This document shows, piece after piece, positions 46,630 through 59,805 of a stretch of DNA of 64,000 bases. A program made the translations under genes and the position numbers. The notes beneath the pieces are model-generated. The model was given only the letters and a program-made list of their open reading frames with translations, was not told the DNA's origin and made no database searches. This DNA is from Siphonodentalium dalli (Eukaryota; Mollusca; Scaphopoda; Gadilida; Siphonodentaliidae): contig CP136064.1 in NCBI GenBank assembly GCA_032622095.1, positions 278,095,614-278,159,613 of the forward strand, in the 5' to 3' direction. The stretch's first letter is position 1. Each line of letters begins with the position of its first letter.

Positions 46630-47050
46630 GGTATACAATCAGTTCTGGGTAAACCTGACTCAAATAGCTACGCAATATTGAGTCTGGAGAAAATGCCAGT
46701 GTTTTCTGTTACCAACAGAATTCATTACGTCTGTGTCATCCAATCACAACATTAATCAGAAAAGCGATGCAGCCATTTGGGCAATTGTCGGAATCCCAAT
46801 ACAGCAGTAGATCCCCAAATAGCTAAAAAGAGCGCCATTTTGAAGCGTCAGATATACAGGCGATATCTGCATTCCTAAAGGTATGTGTGCGCTGCTGCTT
46901 CATACTATATGGGTCACATGAGAAGTTATTTATAGCGACATGGAGCTATTTGGTAATAAAACACACAGGCATTTTCTCCAAACTCAGTATTGTGAAGCTA
47001 TTCGAGTCGGGTTTACACAGTACTGGTATACAATCAATTCACAGTAGAGT
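46630..47050. repeat. Foldback with about 85-bp arms
   Basis: GTATACAATCAGTTCTGGGT, TAAACCTGACTCAAATAGCT and GGAGAAAATGCCAGTGTTTT at the left return reversed at 46946-47045 with roughly one change in seven bases. Confidence 0.8.
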
Positions 47051-47681
47051 ATTTAGAAGCAATAAAAACCAAGCAAATAATGGATCAATGAGATATTATA
47101 TGACATTGGAATAATACATTCTGAAGGTGCACACATTACATGATCTTTGATATAGGGAGCTTACCTAAAAATAACAACATTTTCTAGAAACAATTATACA
47201 GAATAAACACAATATACATACATGATTAACACTAGATAAAGATTTGAAATTCAATGGAAACAAGATATTCAAAATAACAAGGAACTACTGTACTGTCCTA
47301 AGTAAATCAGACTCATCGGACCGAGGTGGCACCCCAATTAGACTGTACTGCCCTAAGTAAATCGGACTCATCGGACCGAGGTGGCTCCCCAATTAGACCG
47401 TATTTCATTTAGACTTTAAATGCGGTTTAAGACAACCAGACTTGTGTGGTTAAAACGCATTTGTACCACGATCGCCTATCTTACTATATAAATAAAGCCA
47501 TCTGTTTAAATTTTACATTTAATCAACACCTGTTGATTAAACGTGCCTACTGTTGATTAAACTTCGCAGAGTGGATTAAACTTTCTCCATACAATTTGAA
47601 CGGAAAAGTGTTTATCCATCGCATTGTAAAGATAAGTGTTTATCCATCGCATTGTAAAGATCGTGGCATAAACAAAATATA

Positions 47682-47810
47682 TGCATAGTGTTTCTGAATA
47701 ACAAATTTAATCCACTCGTGGGATTGGTGATTGAAGCTCGTGGTGTAAATCGCCAATCCCACTCGTGGATTAAATTTGTTATTCAGAAACACTATGCGTA
47801 TATTCTATAT
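47682..47810. repeat. Foldback with about 45-bp near-perfect arms
   Basis: GCATAGTGTTTCTGAATAAC and AATTTAATCCACTCGTGGGA at the left, exact reverse at the right (CACTCGTGGATTAAATTTGT, GTTATTCAGAAACACTATGC). Confidence 0.92.
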
Positions 47811-48161
47811 GTAATCATCAACTGGTATGAAACGGTGACTTCCAGTATAAAATAAATGTATATGTCATAGAAATGAAATTCGCTGCAGTTAGCTATCTGA
47901 AGTCAAGGAATATAACCAGGGTTTCTTTATAGCATTTAATCACAATACCACAGCAGACAATGAACCGTTAAATGCGGTACAGTTAATAGTTTGACCGCAG
48001 TTATAAACACATAGTTTGACTGCAGTTATAAACACATAGTGGCTCCAGTTACTGGGTCAATTACTTAGCACAGTACAGTATGTGCATACGAGGCAAATAT
48101 TATGTACACAGTAAGAAGTCGATCAATATACAACAAATTTTACTGTTTTCAGATCTTCAAT

Positions 48162-48579
48162 GAAGCCTGCAAAAAGTGTGTGTCATTTGCAGAATGAGGT
48201 CCCCAGAGGGTGAATTTTGTGACGCTATCCCGCATAGTGGGCTAGCATCACCAAATTCACCCTCTGGTGACCTCATTCTGCTAAGGCATCAACTGCTATG
48301 GGAGACCTAGTTCCCCAGTTGAAGTTGTGATGTTCACCCATTAGTCACCTCAATTATCCATTTTATCTTTGACAAATTAGTGGATATAGAAACTGAAGAG
48401 AAGGGAAAAAGTAACTAATAACAATGTCAATTTGAGTCTATAAGATACTTCCCAGATGATGAGGCCTAAGCAGAATGAGGTGCCCAGAGGGTGAATTTGG
48501 TGATGTTAGCTCACTACGTGGGTTAACATCTCTAAATTCACCCTCCGGGCACCTCATTTGCACACTATTTGCAGGCTTG
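48162..48579 (+). mobile_element. AGGTCCCC palindrome element, copy 7
   Basis: Complete plan with both palindromes, from AAGCCTGC to GCAGGCTT. Confidence 0.92.
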
Positions 48580-48675
48580 AGTGCCATTACCCAGAATGGA
48601 TGCACAGAACTCACAATTATATAATCTGTTGAGAACCTAAAGATGGGCTATCTCTTTATAATCATGTGCTATATA

Positions 48676-48888
48676 CAGTAATGCCCTAAGTAATCGACTC
48701 CATAACCACAGCAGAATTATGGGTAACTTTTCAGGATTTAGTCGGAAATATGGCTTGTTGCCATTCATCGGAAAGCTCTCCCCGAGAGCTTTCCGATGAA
48801 TGGCAACAAGCCATATTTCCAACTAAATCCTGAAAAGTTACCCATAACTCTGCTGTGGTTATGGAGTCGATTACTTAGGGCATTACTG
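48676..48888. mobile_element. TA-target foldback MITE, copy 6
   Basis: TA-flanked palindrome inserted inside an AAAGATGG(T/G)CTATCTCTT-ended element (48639-49528). Confidence 0.95.
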
Positions 48889-49065
48889 TAGTTACCGGGA
48901 TAAAATATTAGATATGAATTGAAGACTCCTGTCCGGAAATGCTTCTACTGATTAATATTGATTATATTTCAAATATTTCTGGTCTAAAAAGGTGTGGTTG
49001 TTTAGCTAACGAACAATAGTGGTCTGTTAACCAGAAATTTTATTGTGTAATTTTGTCACAAATAA

Positions 49066-49240
49066 ACCCTAATTAGACTCATTATCGCTTATAACGTTAA
49101 TTAGACTCATTATCGCTTATAACGTTAATTAGACTCATTATCGCTTATAACGTTAATTAGACTCATTATCACTTATAACGTTAATTAGACTCATTATCAC
49201 TTATAACGTTAATTAGACTCATTATCACTTATAACTATGG
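49066..49240 (+). repeat. 28-bp tandem repeat, six units
   Basis: TTAATTAGACTCATTATC(G/A)C then TTATAACG, repeated six times; the first three units carry G, the rest A. Confidence 0.92.
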
Positions 49241-49764
49241 AATAAAAGAATACAAACAATCAATCTGGGACATTTCAAATTCGGGACGTAGCTACGGGAA
49301 CAGCATAATGATCTCTATCGCTATATGGTATCGCCTGAATGGTCTGTTCTAAAAATAGAACAATAAAGTGTCCCATTTAATCATCTCCTTTCATAATAAA
49401 TATTTGAAATAAACTCAATATTAATTGATAGAAGCATTTCCGGATAGGGGTCTTCAGTTCATATTTATTAATTTATACCCACGCAACTATTTCAAATCTG
49501 TTATTTAAAGAGATAATCCATCTTTAAGCAATAGAAGACATTCTGGTATTGAGGCAAAAATTTAAAGAAGATTAGAATGGGAAATGAAAATGTCAGAGTG
49601 CAATGACTAATAAAATAGAATCGTGTGAATTTATTTTATAAAAAATGATCTTGTGCAAAATTATTCTATGAAAAATGAGCAATGATCGTTGACAGAATAT
49701 GCTTGTGGATGATAATGGTGAATGATAAGATAGATTCGAATTTGACTTAAAAACTTACATGCAT

Positions 49765-49770
49765 GTTTAT
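49765..49770 (-). promoter_or_regulatory. Possible polyadenylation signal of the SRA gene
   Basis: AATAAA on the minus strand about 560 nt past the stop codon, beyond the 73-bp array. Position only. Confidence 0.3.
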
Positions 49771-50097
49771 TGCACAAGTCTTACACAAGTCTTACTCAAT
49801 AAAATGTTGTTGCCAGTAGCAACATGAACTGATATACTATGGAATGAATAACATAATATGACATAGAATGAGACATGATCTTAAATATGTTATGATTCAA
49901 CTGAAATTTAACCTGAGAATTTGTCCTAGATAATTGATACAATTATGTGACCGTAAAGACCAAAATAGTATGTTATCCAGATTTGGAGAAAAATATAAAA
50001 TTAGCCTCCCTCACTCATCTCAAAATTGAAATATAATTGCCTGAGAACACATATATTCAGTGTCCTTATTTGACTGGAATGAGATCTTGATCGTAAT

Positions 50098-50390
50098 GTT
50101 CACCATTTTGCACGAGATGTCAAATTTCCGACAGCAAGTAACCGACAGTTGGCTTGAGACTAGTTGTACTGTTCACCATTTAGCACGAGATGTCAGATTT
50201 CTGACTGCACGTATCTGACATTTGGCTTGAGACTAGTTGTAATGTTCACCATTTAGCACGAGATGTCAGATTTCTGACTGCACGTATCTGACATTTGGAT
50301 TGAGACTAGTTGTACTGTTCACCATTTAGCACGAGATGTCAGATTTCTGACTGCACGTATCTGACATTTGGCTTGAGAGATCAGACATTT
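50098..50390 (-). repeat. 73-bp minisatellite overlapping the SRA gene's last codons
   Basis: Units start at 50098, 50171, 50244 and 50317, exactly 73 bp apart, each with GTTCACCATTT(A)GCACGAG and GACTGCACGTATCTGACATT. The fourth unit holds the stop codon and the SQKSD/SQMSD codons of the SRA gene. Confidence 0.93.
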
Positions 50391-50478
50391 GACTAGATGC
50401 GTCGGACTCGATTCCGGAGTCAGCTCTCTCTAGTGTCGGCTTCTCATCACCGAGTTCCATCTTTTCTTCATTGGAATT
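50326..50478 (-). CDS. SRA gene exon 6: acidic Ser/Gln tail and stop
   Basis: Acceptor CTTGTAG ends at 50479; stop TAA at 50328-50326. Codes 50 residues: an acidic start ([12 protein letters not shown]), ADSGIESDA, then SQMSD, SQMSD and SQKSD repeats, ending ISC. The last codons fall in the 73-bp minisatellite that fills the following 3' UTR. SQ pairs are possible ATM/ATR-type phosphosites (inference). Confidence 0.88.
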   Translation of the reverse strand, partial: NSNEEKMELGDEKPTLERADSGIESDASSQMSDLSSQMSDTCSQKSDISC

Positions 50479-53400
50479 CTACAAGTGTAAACATTTATTA
50501 TAAAAAATAACTCATATCATATACAAATTTTGTGAACTTCTGGGCCAATTTATTCAATTTACTAAAGACAAGACACTATCATCGGAACAGTATAAACATG
50601 TGGAGCTTACTCAGTATATGCTACAAAAGACAGCAACTGATATATTATAGAAGTCCGTCGATCGAAATACGAATACTAAAGTCAGACTGACCCATATTCT
50701 TACCTAACCTGTGTTTTCTTGTGATTAAGCCACAGTCCAAATTTTGACAGGGTATGCGCGGCTACTTAAATTCCTTGAAACTCCTTGATTTGGAAAATCA
50801 ATTTTCCAGGGCCCTTGAAACCCTTGAATTGAATGCCCACCCCTTGAAAACCCTGGAATTCCGGGTAGCCCTAAAACCCAGGTATATCGATTCATCGGGA
50901 GTCAATAAATATAGATAGTTTAGTCCGAACGCGTTGTTGGTATATGGGAAGTAACTCTATTTTGAATTTCCGCTGGCGGCAATTCTCTTGAGTCAATTGT
51001 AATTGTGTGACCCCCCAATGAAGCGTGGTATTGTTGTTGGTATATGGGACGTAACTCCATTTCCCGCCAACAACAATTCTCTCGAGTCTATTTCAATTAT
51101 GTGATCCCCCTATGAAGCATCATAAAATTGAACACGACAAAAAATAGTTCCAAGCTTTTCAAACTCAGGTACCGTAATTAAGTGTATTTTTATTGTATCG
51201 GATCGAGGTATTTTGTATATAGACATTCGACATTAGAAACCCGTGTTTTACATCAAAACGTACAAACGTACAAAAACGAAACGAAAAAAATCACATCCGC
51301 TTCCGATGTATTATTTAAATGTTCCCATTAAATTATGGTAATACATTTACCCATAAAGGCCTAAAAAGCTCAAAATGCTAAAATTATGGTGGAAAACGTG
51401 GTATCACATGTAATGTTCAACAGTTGGTTCCTGGAAACTCCTTGAAAATTGTCGGGTCAGTCCTTGAAAATCCTTGAATTGACTACTGGAACCTCCTTGA
51501 AACTCCTTGAATTCATTCAACAGAAATGGGCAGATACTCTGTTTGAGTCAATCGAAAAATCAAAACTAAAATTATCATCCAGAAACAAAAATGTTGATGT
51601 TTGGATGGACAGAGTGATTAAATACTAGTAATACAACCGTTGTTCAATGGTCATATAAACAGAGGGCAAATTATAACCTTTCTCTGTTATCAAAAGTCTC
51701 TAAACATAGTATGAAATGCAAGATTCAGTCTGTATGTAAAACATACCTCCTCAATTGTCCATGGAGGTGGAGCCTGATCCTTCATTCGGCTCAAAGCAAA
51801 TTTCCAAACACCAAATCCTGACATTCCGGTTGTGAACCAAAATTTATCCACGGTGTAGAGACCTGAAAAAGACAACAGTCATCTGATCATTCCTTCCAAC
51901 TAAAATGATCATTCCTCCCAATTACAATATGCTTAAAGATTGCTTCTTATTTTAATTTCGAGTTGGTAATATTGTCTATTTTTGAAAAAAACATAACACT
52001 AACAAGTTTGAAATGTTAGAATTTCAGAACACGAGCGCTGATTTGAATTTGGCATGTTTTCATTAACTCATATGCCAACAAATGTTCATCTTTGGAGTTT
52101 AGCCTGTGCTGTAAGGCATTAGCTAAGGCCAAATAAAACGAGAGGCCGATCACGATCGGCAGATGTTAACCCATCCCTTGGCGATAAAAATTTAATATGA
52201 TCGGATAAATGAGAGTTTTGGTGTTGAATTATAGAGTATACTGTTATGTACTATTATAGACAAATGTACATAACACAAATTATTGGAATTTATGGGTCAC
52301 TGGCATTTATATAAGAGAATGCACTGGTACAGGATCTGTAATGCTAAACCACCACAGCCAGCAAGTCCGTGGGTTAAATGTGTAGGTGTGACCTGGACAT
52401 GGAATACTTGGGTTAAGAGAGTCCAATTTAAGTTTACAATAATAATGTGTCCTAGTATACAGATAAGCAACCTCACCACTGACCCATTAATATCAATTAT
52501 ATAGCACAGCTGTCAAAAAATCACAGGAATTGTTTATGTTGAACACTGACCTCTATTAAACCAATAACAATTATAATGATATCAGACCATCTGAAGATAT
52601 AACTCTGCAGCACAGATGTCCAAGTCTACTGTTAATATCATGTGATGTTTATTGTTGAATCTTATTTTAAATTAGATACCATAGCCTTCTTTATCAGATT
52701 ATTTGCACATTGGCATAAGAGACATCAGAAAATAATATAGCTTTATCAATAGCTAAGTAGTCCAAATGCAATTGGTGAATTAATTAAAAAATTAAAGGGA
52801 CACATTGGAAATCTTTTTATCAACTTGTATCATAATCATCAATATCTAAATGAAAACAAATGACAATGTCAATGACTTTTTTTTATTGTTATTATAAAAG
52901 TTAAAAATATTTTTTTTTTTAAATCGATTTTTTTTTTCAATTTTTTTTTTTTGTTGAAAAATGGTCATAACTCCTTTAAAATAAATCGGATCAAACCCAT
53001 ATTCGAACTAGATCTGTATTTTGGGCTGTGAAACTCACATACCAAATCAGATAAAAAATGTTTGAGTTATGGCAGAATGTGTGAATTCTAAGTCGAAAAA
53101 GGGCCATAACTCTGTAACAAAAACTCGGATCAAACCCAAATTCGAACTCGATCTGTATTTCGGTCTGAGAAACTCATATACAAAATTTAGTTCCGATCTG
53201 ATAGAAAATATTTGAGTTATCGCACCATGCGTAAAGTGTCTACAGACAGACAGACAGACGGACGGACGGACGGACTAACGACGAGTGGTCAATCCGGGCA
53301 ACGACACTATGTTTACCATACTATGGTATGGGTAAACATAAAAATACCTTTGTTTCCGATAACGGAGGGCAAAAAATTAGGGTGGGGAGGGGGGTAAACC

Positions 53401-56400
53401 TATTTTTTTTTCTTCTTTTTTCTTTTTTTAAAATTCCCATAATGCAAAAGGTAACAAGAGGTACGCTGTCGCGTGGCATTTGCCCCCGACCGTAGCAATT
53501 CGGATTAAGCATGGACGGTATCACCATACAAAATATCAGCTAAATCTGCCCAGCGGTTGCTGAACAATAATGCAAAAAATGTTTGTACGGACGGACAAAA
53601 TTGAATCTAAGTAAAAAAAGGGCCATAACTCTGGTGAAAATGGGTGGACGAAACCCGCGCTATGCATGTAGCTGTTCCCCCATGCTGCTCTATCACCATA
53701 CCAAATAACAGCTAAATCTGCAAAGCAGTTGCTGAACAATAATGCAAAATGTTTGTATGGACGGACGTACGGACGGATTTCTACATTGAAAAAGGGCCAT
53801 AACTCTGGCAAAAATCATCAGATCATACCCAAATTCGCACTTGACATGTATTTTCATATAACTGATCCACAAAAATACGGGATTTGCAATCGTACCACCA
53901 AAGCTCACGCTATCATCTGGAAACCCCAAAAACAAGAGAAATTTTTTATTTTCCAAGTAAAAAAAGGGCCATAACTCTGGTGAAAATGGGTGGACGAAAC
54001 CCGCGCTATGCATGTAGCTGTTCCCCCATGCTGCTCTATCACCATACCAAATATCAGCTAAATCTGCCCAGCGGTTCCTGAACAATAATGCAAAATGTTT
54101 GTACGGACGGACGTACGGACGGAGACGTCGACTATATACCCGCCGACTTCAAGTCGGGGGCATAATAACAGCCCTTCCCTTAATGTATTGTAGATACAGA
54201 TATACTATGTAATAATGTATATATAGTCTATCTAGATATAATATGCTAATGACCTTGCAAGCCACTTTATTTTATATTCTTTTATTTAAGTTTTTATTTA
54301 TCATATGCCTGGCAATATTTGCCATATGCCTGGCAATAACAGGAGTCAGACTGCTCTGTGTACAAATCTCGCATATAGGAGTGGCTGTCTTGAATCTTTT
54401 GTCTTAGGGAAGTTTTCACCATACCACTATCTTCCCCACATTGGACACAAAACTACTAAGTCAATACATCTATAAAACTGATATAGACTTTATTCTAGTT
54501 AGTTGAAATTATTATTTACAAATTATAGTCAGGACTATTATATATGATTGATTCTTGGTATAATTTAGTACATGCATGTAGAATCAAGTAGTTAGTTATT
54601 CCATAATAACATGTTGCGTTAAAGCATGAGTTCCCTGTATGTGAACAATATTGACCTGCTAAAACAATTCCCACCTCCCTGCACCTTCCCACAAATCATC
54701 ATGTTTCATCCAATTTTCATACTGGGGTAACATGCTTCAGTGCCTAACTATCAGAAAATTTAACAACAGATTGTTGAGAATTTGTATGAAACAATCAATT
54801 GTCATATATGTCCAAAGCCATTTAATTTCTATTAATCAACACCCCCAAACATTTCAAATTGAGTTAATAAACATATTCCATACCCATTATTCTAAAAGAC
54901 TTTGGGTTAAAGTTGACTATTTTCGAGGAATCATGTTTTTGGATGTTTGTTAGCCCGCTACCCCTGGTTTGGTGTGTTTTGTGAGTGTGAATTTGCAAGT
55001 TAATTAGGCTAATGACTCATTGAATTGAAACCAGCAACTTAAACTAAGAGAAACTGGAAGAATAAAGTTGGGAGAAGGTGATTTGGTAATTTTCAGACTG
55101 TAAATTGGGAACTTTGGAATTTTTTTTATTTTGCAAATAAAAAGTTTACGTGGGGCCGTCTGGCGAGCAGGGGGAGGGTTACCGGAAACAAAGCTATTTT
55201 TTTTTTATGCCTAATCATTAATGAAATACCGCAATCATCGACATAACCTATCATTAGATGCAAATTTTAATAAGATAGAAACGCACATTCTGTTGACTAC
55301 AGAAGTTTAATCTGAAATATAAGTCCAATTTTGGAATTCACCTTTAGATGTTATAATAATTTAATCGCACAATATCCATATTGAAATATATTATAATATT
55401 TAAATTTAAGGGTTCAATGTTATAAAAATAGCTTTCAGTCATTCTGGTGGCCTATATTGAGTGAAATGGTTGCGTAGCCAAGGCTTGAAATAATGTGCCT
55501 TTACTGAATGAGGTTCCCAGAGGGTGAATTTAATGATGCTACATGATGGGCTAGCATCACGAAATTCACTCTCTGTGAACCTTCTGCTTAAGCCTCAACT
55601 GTTATGGGAGATCTAGGATCAGATTGAAGTTCCCCAGTTGAAGTTGGTGATGTTCACACATTAGTCACCTCGATTATGCATATTATCTTCTGCAAATTAG
55701 AAACTGAACAGATCAGAAAAAGTAACTAAAAAGAAGATGAGGTTCTAGGAGGTGAATTTAGTGACGCTAGTCCGATGTGCAGGGTAGTGTCACTAAATTC
55801 ACCCTATGGGGACCTCATTCTGCAAATGGCAGACACTATTTCAAGGCTTGAGTGAAAGCAAATATTTCACTTGATATATCCCTGCAGAATGACCGAAATA
55901 TTTCACTTGATATATCCCTGCAGAATGACCGAAAGCCCGTGCAATTAAATAGAGAGTAATCAATTGGTTCCGATAATTACGTTAAATAAATATTTAACGT
56001 AATTCTCAGAACTAATTGATTAATTGATTACTCTATTTATTACACTTCTGTATCAATTTGGTTCGCCATATATTTTCAATGGATATCGCGCATAGGAGTG
56101 TAATAAATTATTATAACAAGTCTCAAGGTGTTAGACCAAGTTTTCTTTGTCCACAACAGCTTGGGATATCGGTTGGGATGATGCTGTTTCCCATCCTGTT
56201 ACTATTCTATAACTGACTTTAAGCAGAGTTATCTTGCTTGTATGACTTCGGATTATGTCAAATGGAAGCTTTTCGAATATGAACATAGAGGACAAGCAAG
56301 ATGATATCAAACATGCATATATCAGAGGTCCTTTAAATGTCAAAGCAACGAGATTAATAAGTAAACAAAGTCCGATTAACCCTTTACCCAACAAACCGGC

Positions 56401-59400
56401 CAAAACCGGCCAAATAAAGCTTCAACAGCCTAAAATATCTTCGGTCTGTCTCAATAGAACCATACAAATATGGCTATCATTGGAACCGGCTCCTTGACCA
56501 CATTGTGATAGTTACAGTTATGCCCTGTGCCAATGCATTCTCTTATATATGCGAGTCGACCATAGGTCGCCTCGCATATATAAGAGAATGCATTGGCCTA
56601 AAAAAAATCGTTTTTTAACACTTTTTACCATTTTTTCTTACATTCTTTAACAATTTTATAATTTTTAATGTGTTAAGCCAATGCATTCTCTTATATATGC
56701 GAGGCGACCTATGGTCGACTCGCATATATAAGAGAATGCATTGGCACAGGGCCGTTCTGTTGGGTTAATCACAGACATGTCAGATGATTAATCACATTCA
56801 GGGGTTTACATCAATGTACATGTAGTACGTCTTTTGAATGAAAGTCTGTTTAGAAGAGCAATGGGGAGGAACTCATTAGTCCAAAACAGCATCAACCCAA
56901 CCGATAACCAAAGCTGTTGTGGTCCAAGAATATTTGGTCTACAAGGAACATGTCAAAAATTCTTCATACATAGTAGTATATCAGAACAGGCTAGTACAGA
57001 GATATTATATACTCTGAAATATATTAACCCTTTGATAACTGAACACACTGATGGGTAATTACTGATCTCTGATCGATTCAGTTTTAAGAATGATCAGATA
57101 ATAAGTTATAACTAAAAGCAAGTTAGGAAATGTGTGCAATCTTGTACTGAACCTAAGTGAGCTCAAAACCAATCCTGAGTTTAGTGTGCAGAATAAGGTC
57201 CCCAGAGGGTGAATTTAGTGACGCTATTCTGCATAGCAGGCTAGCATCACTAAATTTACCCTCTGGGGACCTCATTCTGATTAAAGTCCTCATCTTCTTT
57301 TGGAAAGTTTCTTTATTAACAAATTTCTATATAAACTTCTTCCTATAGATTATATATATTTTTTAGTTTAGTTTCTCTATATCCCCATATTTGCAGATGA
57401 CACATTGCATAATCGAGGTTCCCAATGGGTGTACATCACAATATTCAGTGATACTGTCCCACTATGGGGGATAGCATCACTAAATTCACCCTCTGGGGAC
57501 CTCATTCTGCAAATGACAATTTCTCTGGAAACCACACACTTCTCTCAAAAGTACACCAGATATTTCTGAATGTAAATCGGCACTCAAGACTAATAATTTC
57601 CAAACTACTAGTACATTCCCACCTGAGGACAAAAATACCTGACGAAACCATGGTGTCTCTATTTATTTATATATTTGCATGTGAGGCCCGAGAGCACTCC
57701 GGTGGATTCATGGCTCAAAATCTCATTATAATTGAAATCCTACAGGCTAAAGGCTACAAATTGGTTTCTCTGACTGTCATCTGCTCACAGGATCTGATGA
57801 ATTCTACGAATGAAGAATAAATAGACAATAGTAACTGTTCTGAGTAGCATACAGTTGTTCTCCCCGAGTGAGATGCAGACTACTTAAAATTTACGAGGTG
57901 CTAGCCGAGTGAAAATAATCCTTGAATCTCACTTTTAGCGCGTTATTTTTCAATTCCAGGTGCGCAATGGTGCGCAAGAGCAATTATGCACCTCAAAATC
58001 GAAAGACTGCAGATCCCAGACTTACCATCGTATCTGTATCCTTCAGGAGGGGCGAACGGACTCCGCAGCTTATAGCCTCTTATAACTCTGACAGGATTTC
58101 TCGACTCGACATTTTTGCTCAGACCCAGGTTGCCTCGAGACAGTGTTTGAGCTTTGGATTGAGCAGCTGTCCTCAAATTCTGCAAATAAATAACATTTAA
58201 ATTATGGCATAACCCTTTACCCAACAGAACGGCCCTGTGCCAATGCATACTCTTATATATGCGAGTCGACCATAGGTCGCCTCGCATATATAAGAGAATG
58301 CATTGGCTTAACACATATTAAAAATGATAAAATTGTCAAAGAATGTAGAAAAATATTAGAAAAATTGTTAAAAAATGTAAGAAAAAATTATAAAATTGTT
58401 ATATGCGAGGCGACCTATGGTCGACTCGCATATATAAGAGAATGCATTGGCACAGGGCATAACTGTAACCATCACAATGTGGTCAATGAACCGGTTCCAA
58501 TGATATCCATATTTGTATGGTGTTATTGAGACAGACCAAAGATATTTTAGGCCGTTGAAGCTTTATTTGGGCGTTTTTGGCCGTTTTGTTGGGTAAAGGG
58601 TTAAACAATATATATAAAATACTGACGAAGTGAGATGTTATTTCGTGAGGTTAAGTGGTTTTATTACATTCCTATGTGTGACTTACCTTTATTTCTCAAG
58701 TGATTTTAAACAATGATTCCACTAGTGAATTATGTCACTCTAACTAGCGCGTTATGTATTCATACTAACTATTGAAATGTATGCGTTATTATACTGGTGA
58801 TATTACGTTATGTATTCATACTAACTATTGAAATGTATGCGTTATTATACTGGTGATATTACGTTATGTATTCATACTAACTATTGAAATGTATGCGTTA
58901 TTATACTGGTGATATTACGTTATGTATTCATACTAACTATTGAAATGTATGCGTTATTATACTGGTGATATTACGTTATGTATTCATACTAACTATTGAA
59001 ATGTATGCGTTATTATACTGGTGATATTATTCAGATTTCTGGTAAATCAGATCTTTAACCATTTCAAGACGAGAGCTGCGCTGGTGCAGCATTAAAGATC
59101 CAATGCCAGTGCATTCTCTTATATATCCGAGTCTCACATAGGGATCCTCGCATATATAGAGAATGCACTGGCTTACATGGTCAAGGTAAATATTGTTAGG
59201 CCAATGTATTCTCTTTATTTATGCGAGGCTCCCTATGGGAGACTCGCATTTATGTAAGAAAATGCACAGACTTACAAGGTCCAGGTAAATATTGTTAGGC
59301 CAATGTATTCTCTTTATATATGCGAGTCTCCCATACATTTATATAAGAGAATGCACAGACTTACAAGGTCCAGGTAAATATTGTTAAGCCAATGCATTCT

Positions 59401-59766
59401 CTTATATGCGAGGCTCCCGATGGGAGACTCGCATATATAACAAAATGCATTGGCACATGATTTTCGCAAAAAAACGTATCAAATCAGTTCAAATGGAATT
59501 TGAGTAATAAACCAGTTTCAACAGATAGTGCTTCCTACTGGAATAAAAAAAAAATATCCAGAACTTTTCAGACCATTTCACATTCATATAGATATAACAA
59601 AAATGAGAAACAATTTGACCAACTTACCGTTGGATTGGCTTATGACCGTTGGATTGGCTTATGACCAACTTACCTTTGGATTGGCTTATGACCAACTTAC
59701 CTTTGGATTGGCTTTTGTTCCTTTTAGGTCTCTTCCACCTGAAAACAAGATCAGAGAGAAATGAGC

Positions 59767-59805
<39 letters not shown>

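Larger units (their letters stand above)
45830..48161. other. Intergenic DNA with foldbacks, no gene recognised
   Basis: Holds the foldbacks at 46630-47050 and 47682-47810, a doubled block GACTCATCGGACCGAGGTGG at 47300-47400, and a doubled GTGTTTATCCATCGCATTGT at 47607-47660. An 81-codon plus frame at 46346 shows no motif. Confidence 0.45.
48639..49528. mobile_element. AAAGATGG-ended element broken by a MITE and a 28-bp array
   Basis: Left TAAAGATGGGCTATCTCTTT, right TTAAAGAGATAATCCATCTT. Contains the MITE at 48676-48888 and the tandem array at 49066-49240. Confidence 0.65.

Noticed and set aside
53536-54085. Overlapping 91- and 130-codon minus frames
   Set aside because: They repeat the same words ([24 protein letters not shown]) because of the 350-bp direct repeats of a pearl-like element.
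57464-57820. 118-codon plus frame in SRA intron 4
   Set aside because: Begins inside an AGGTCCCC palindrome element and shows no family motif.
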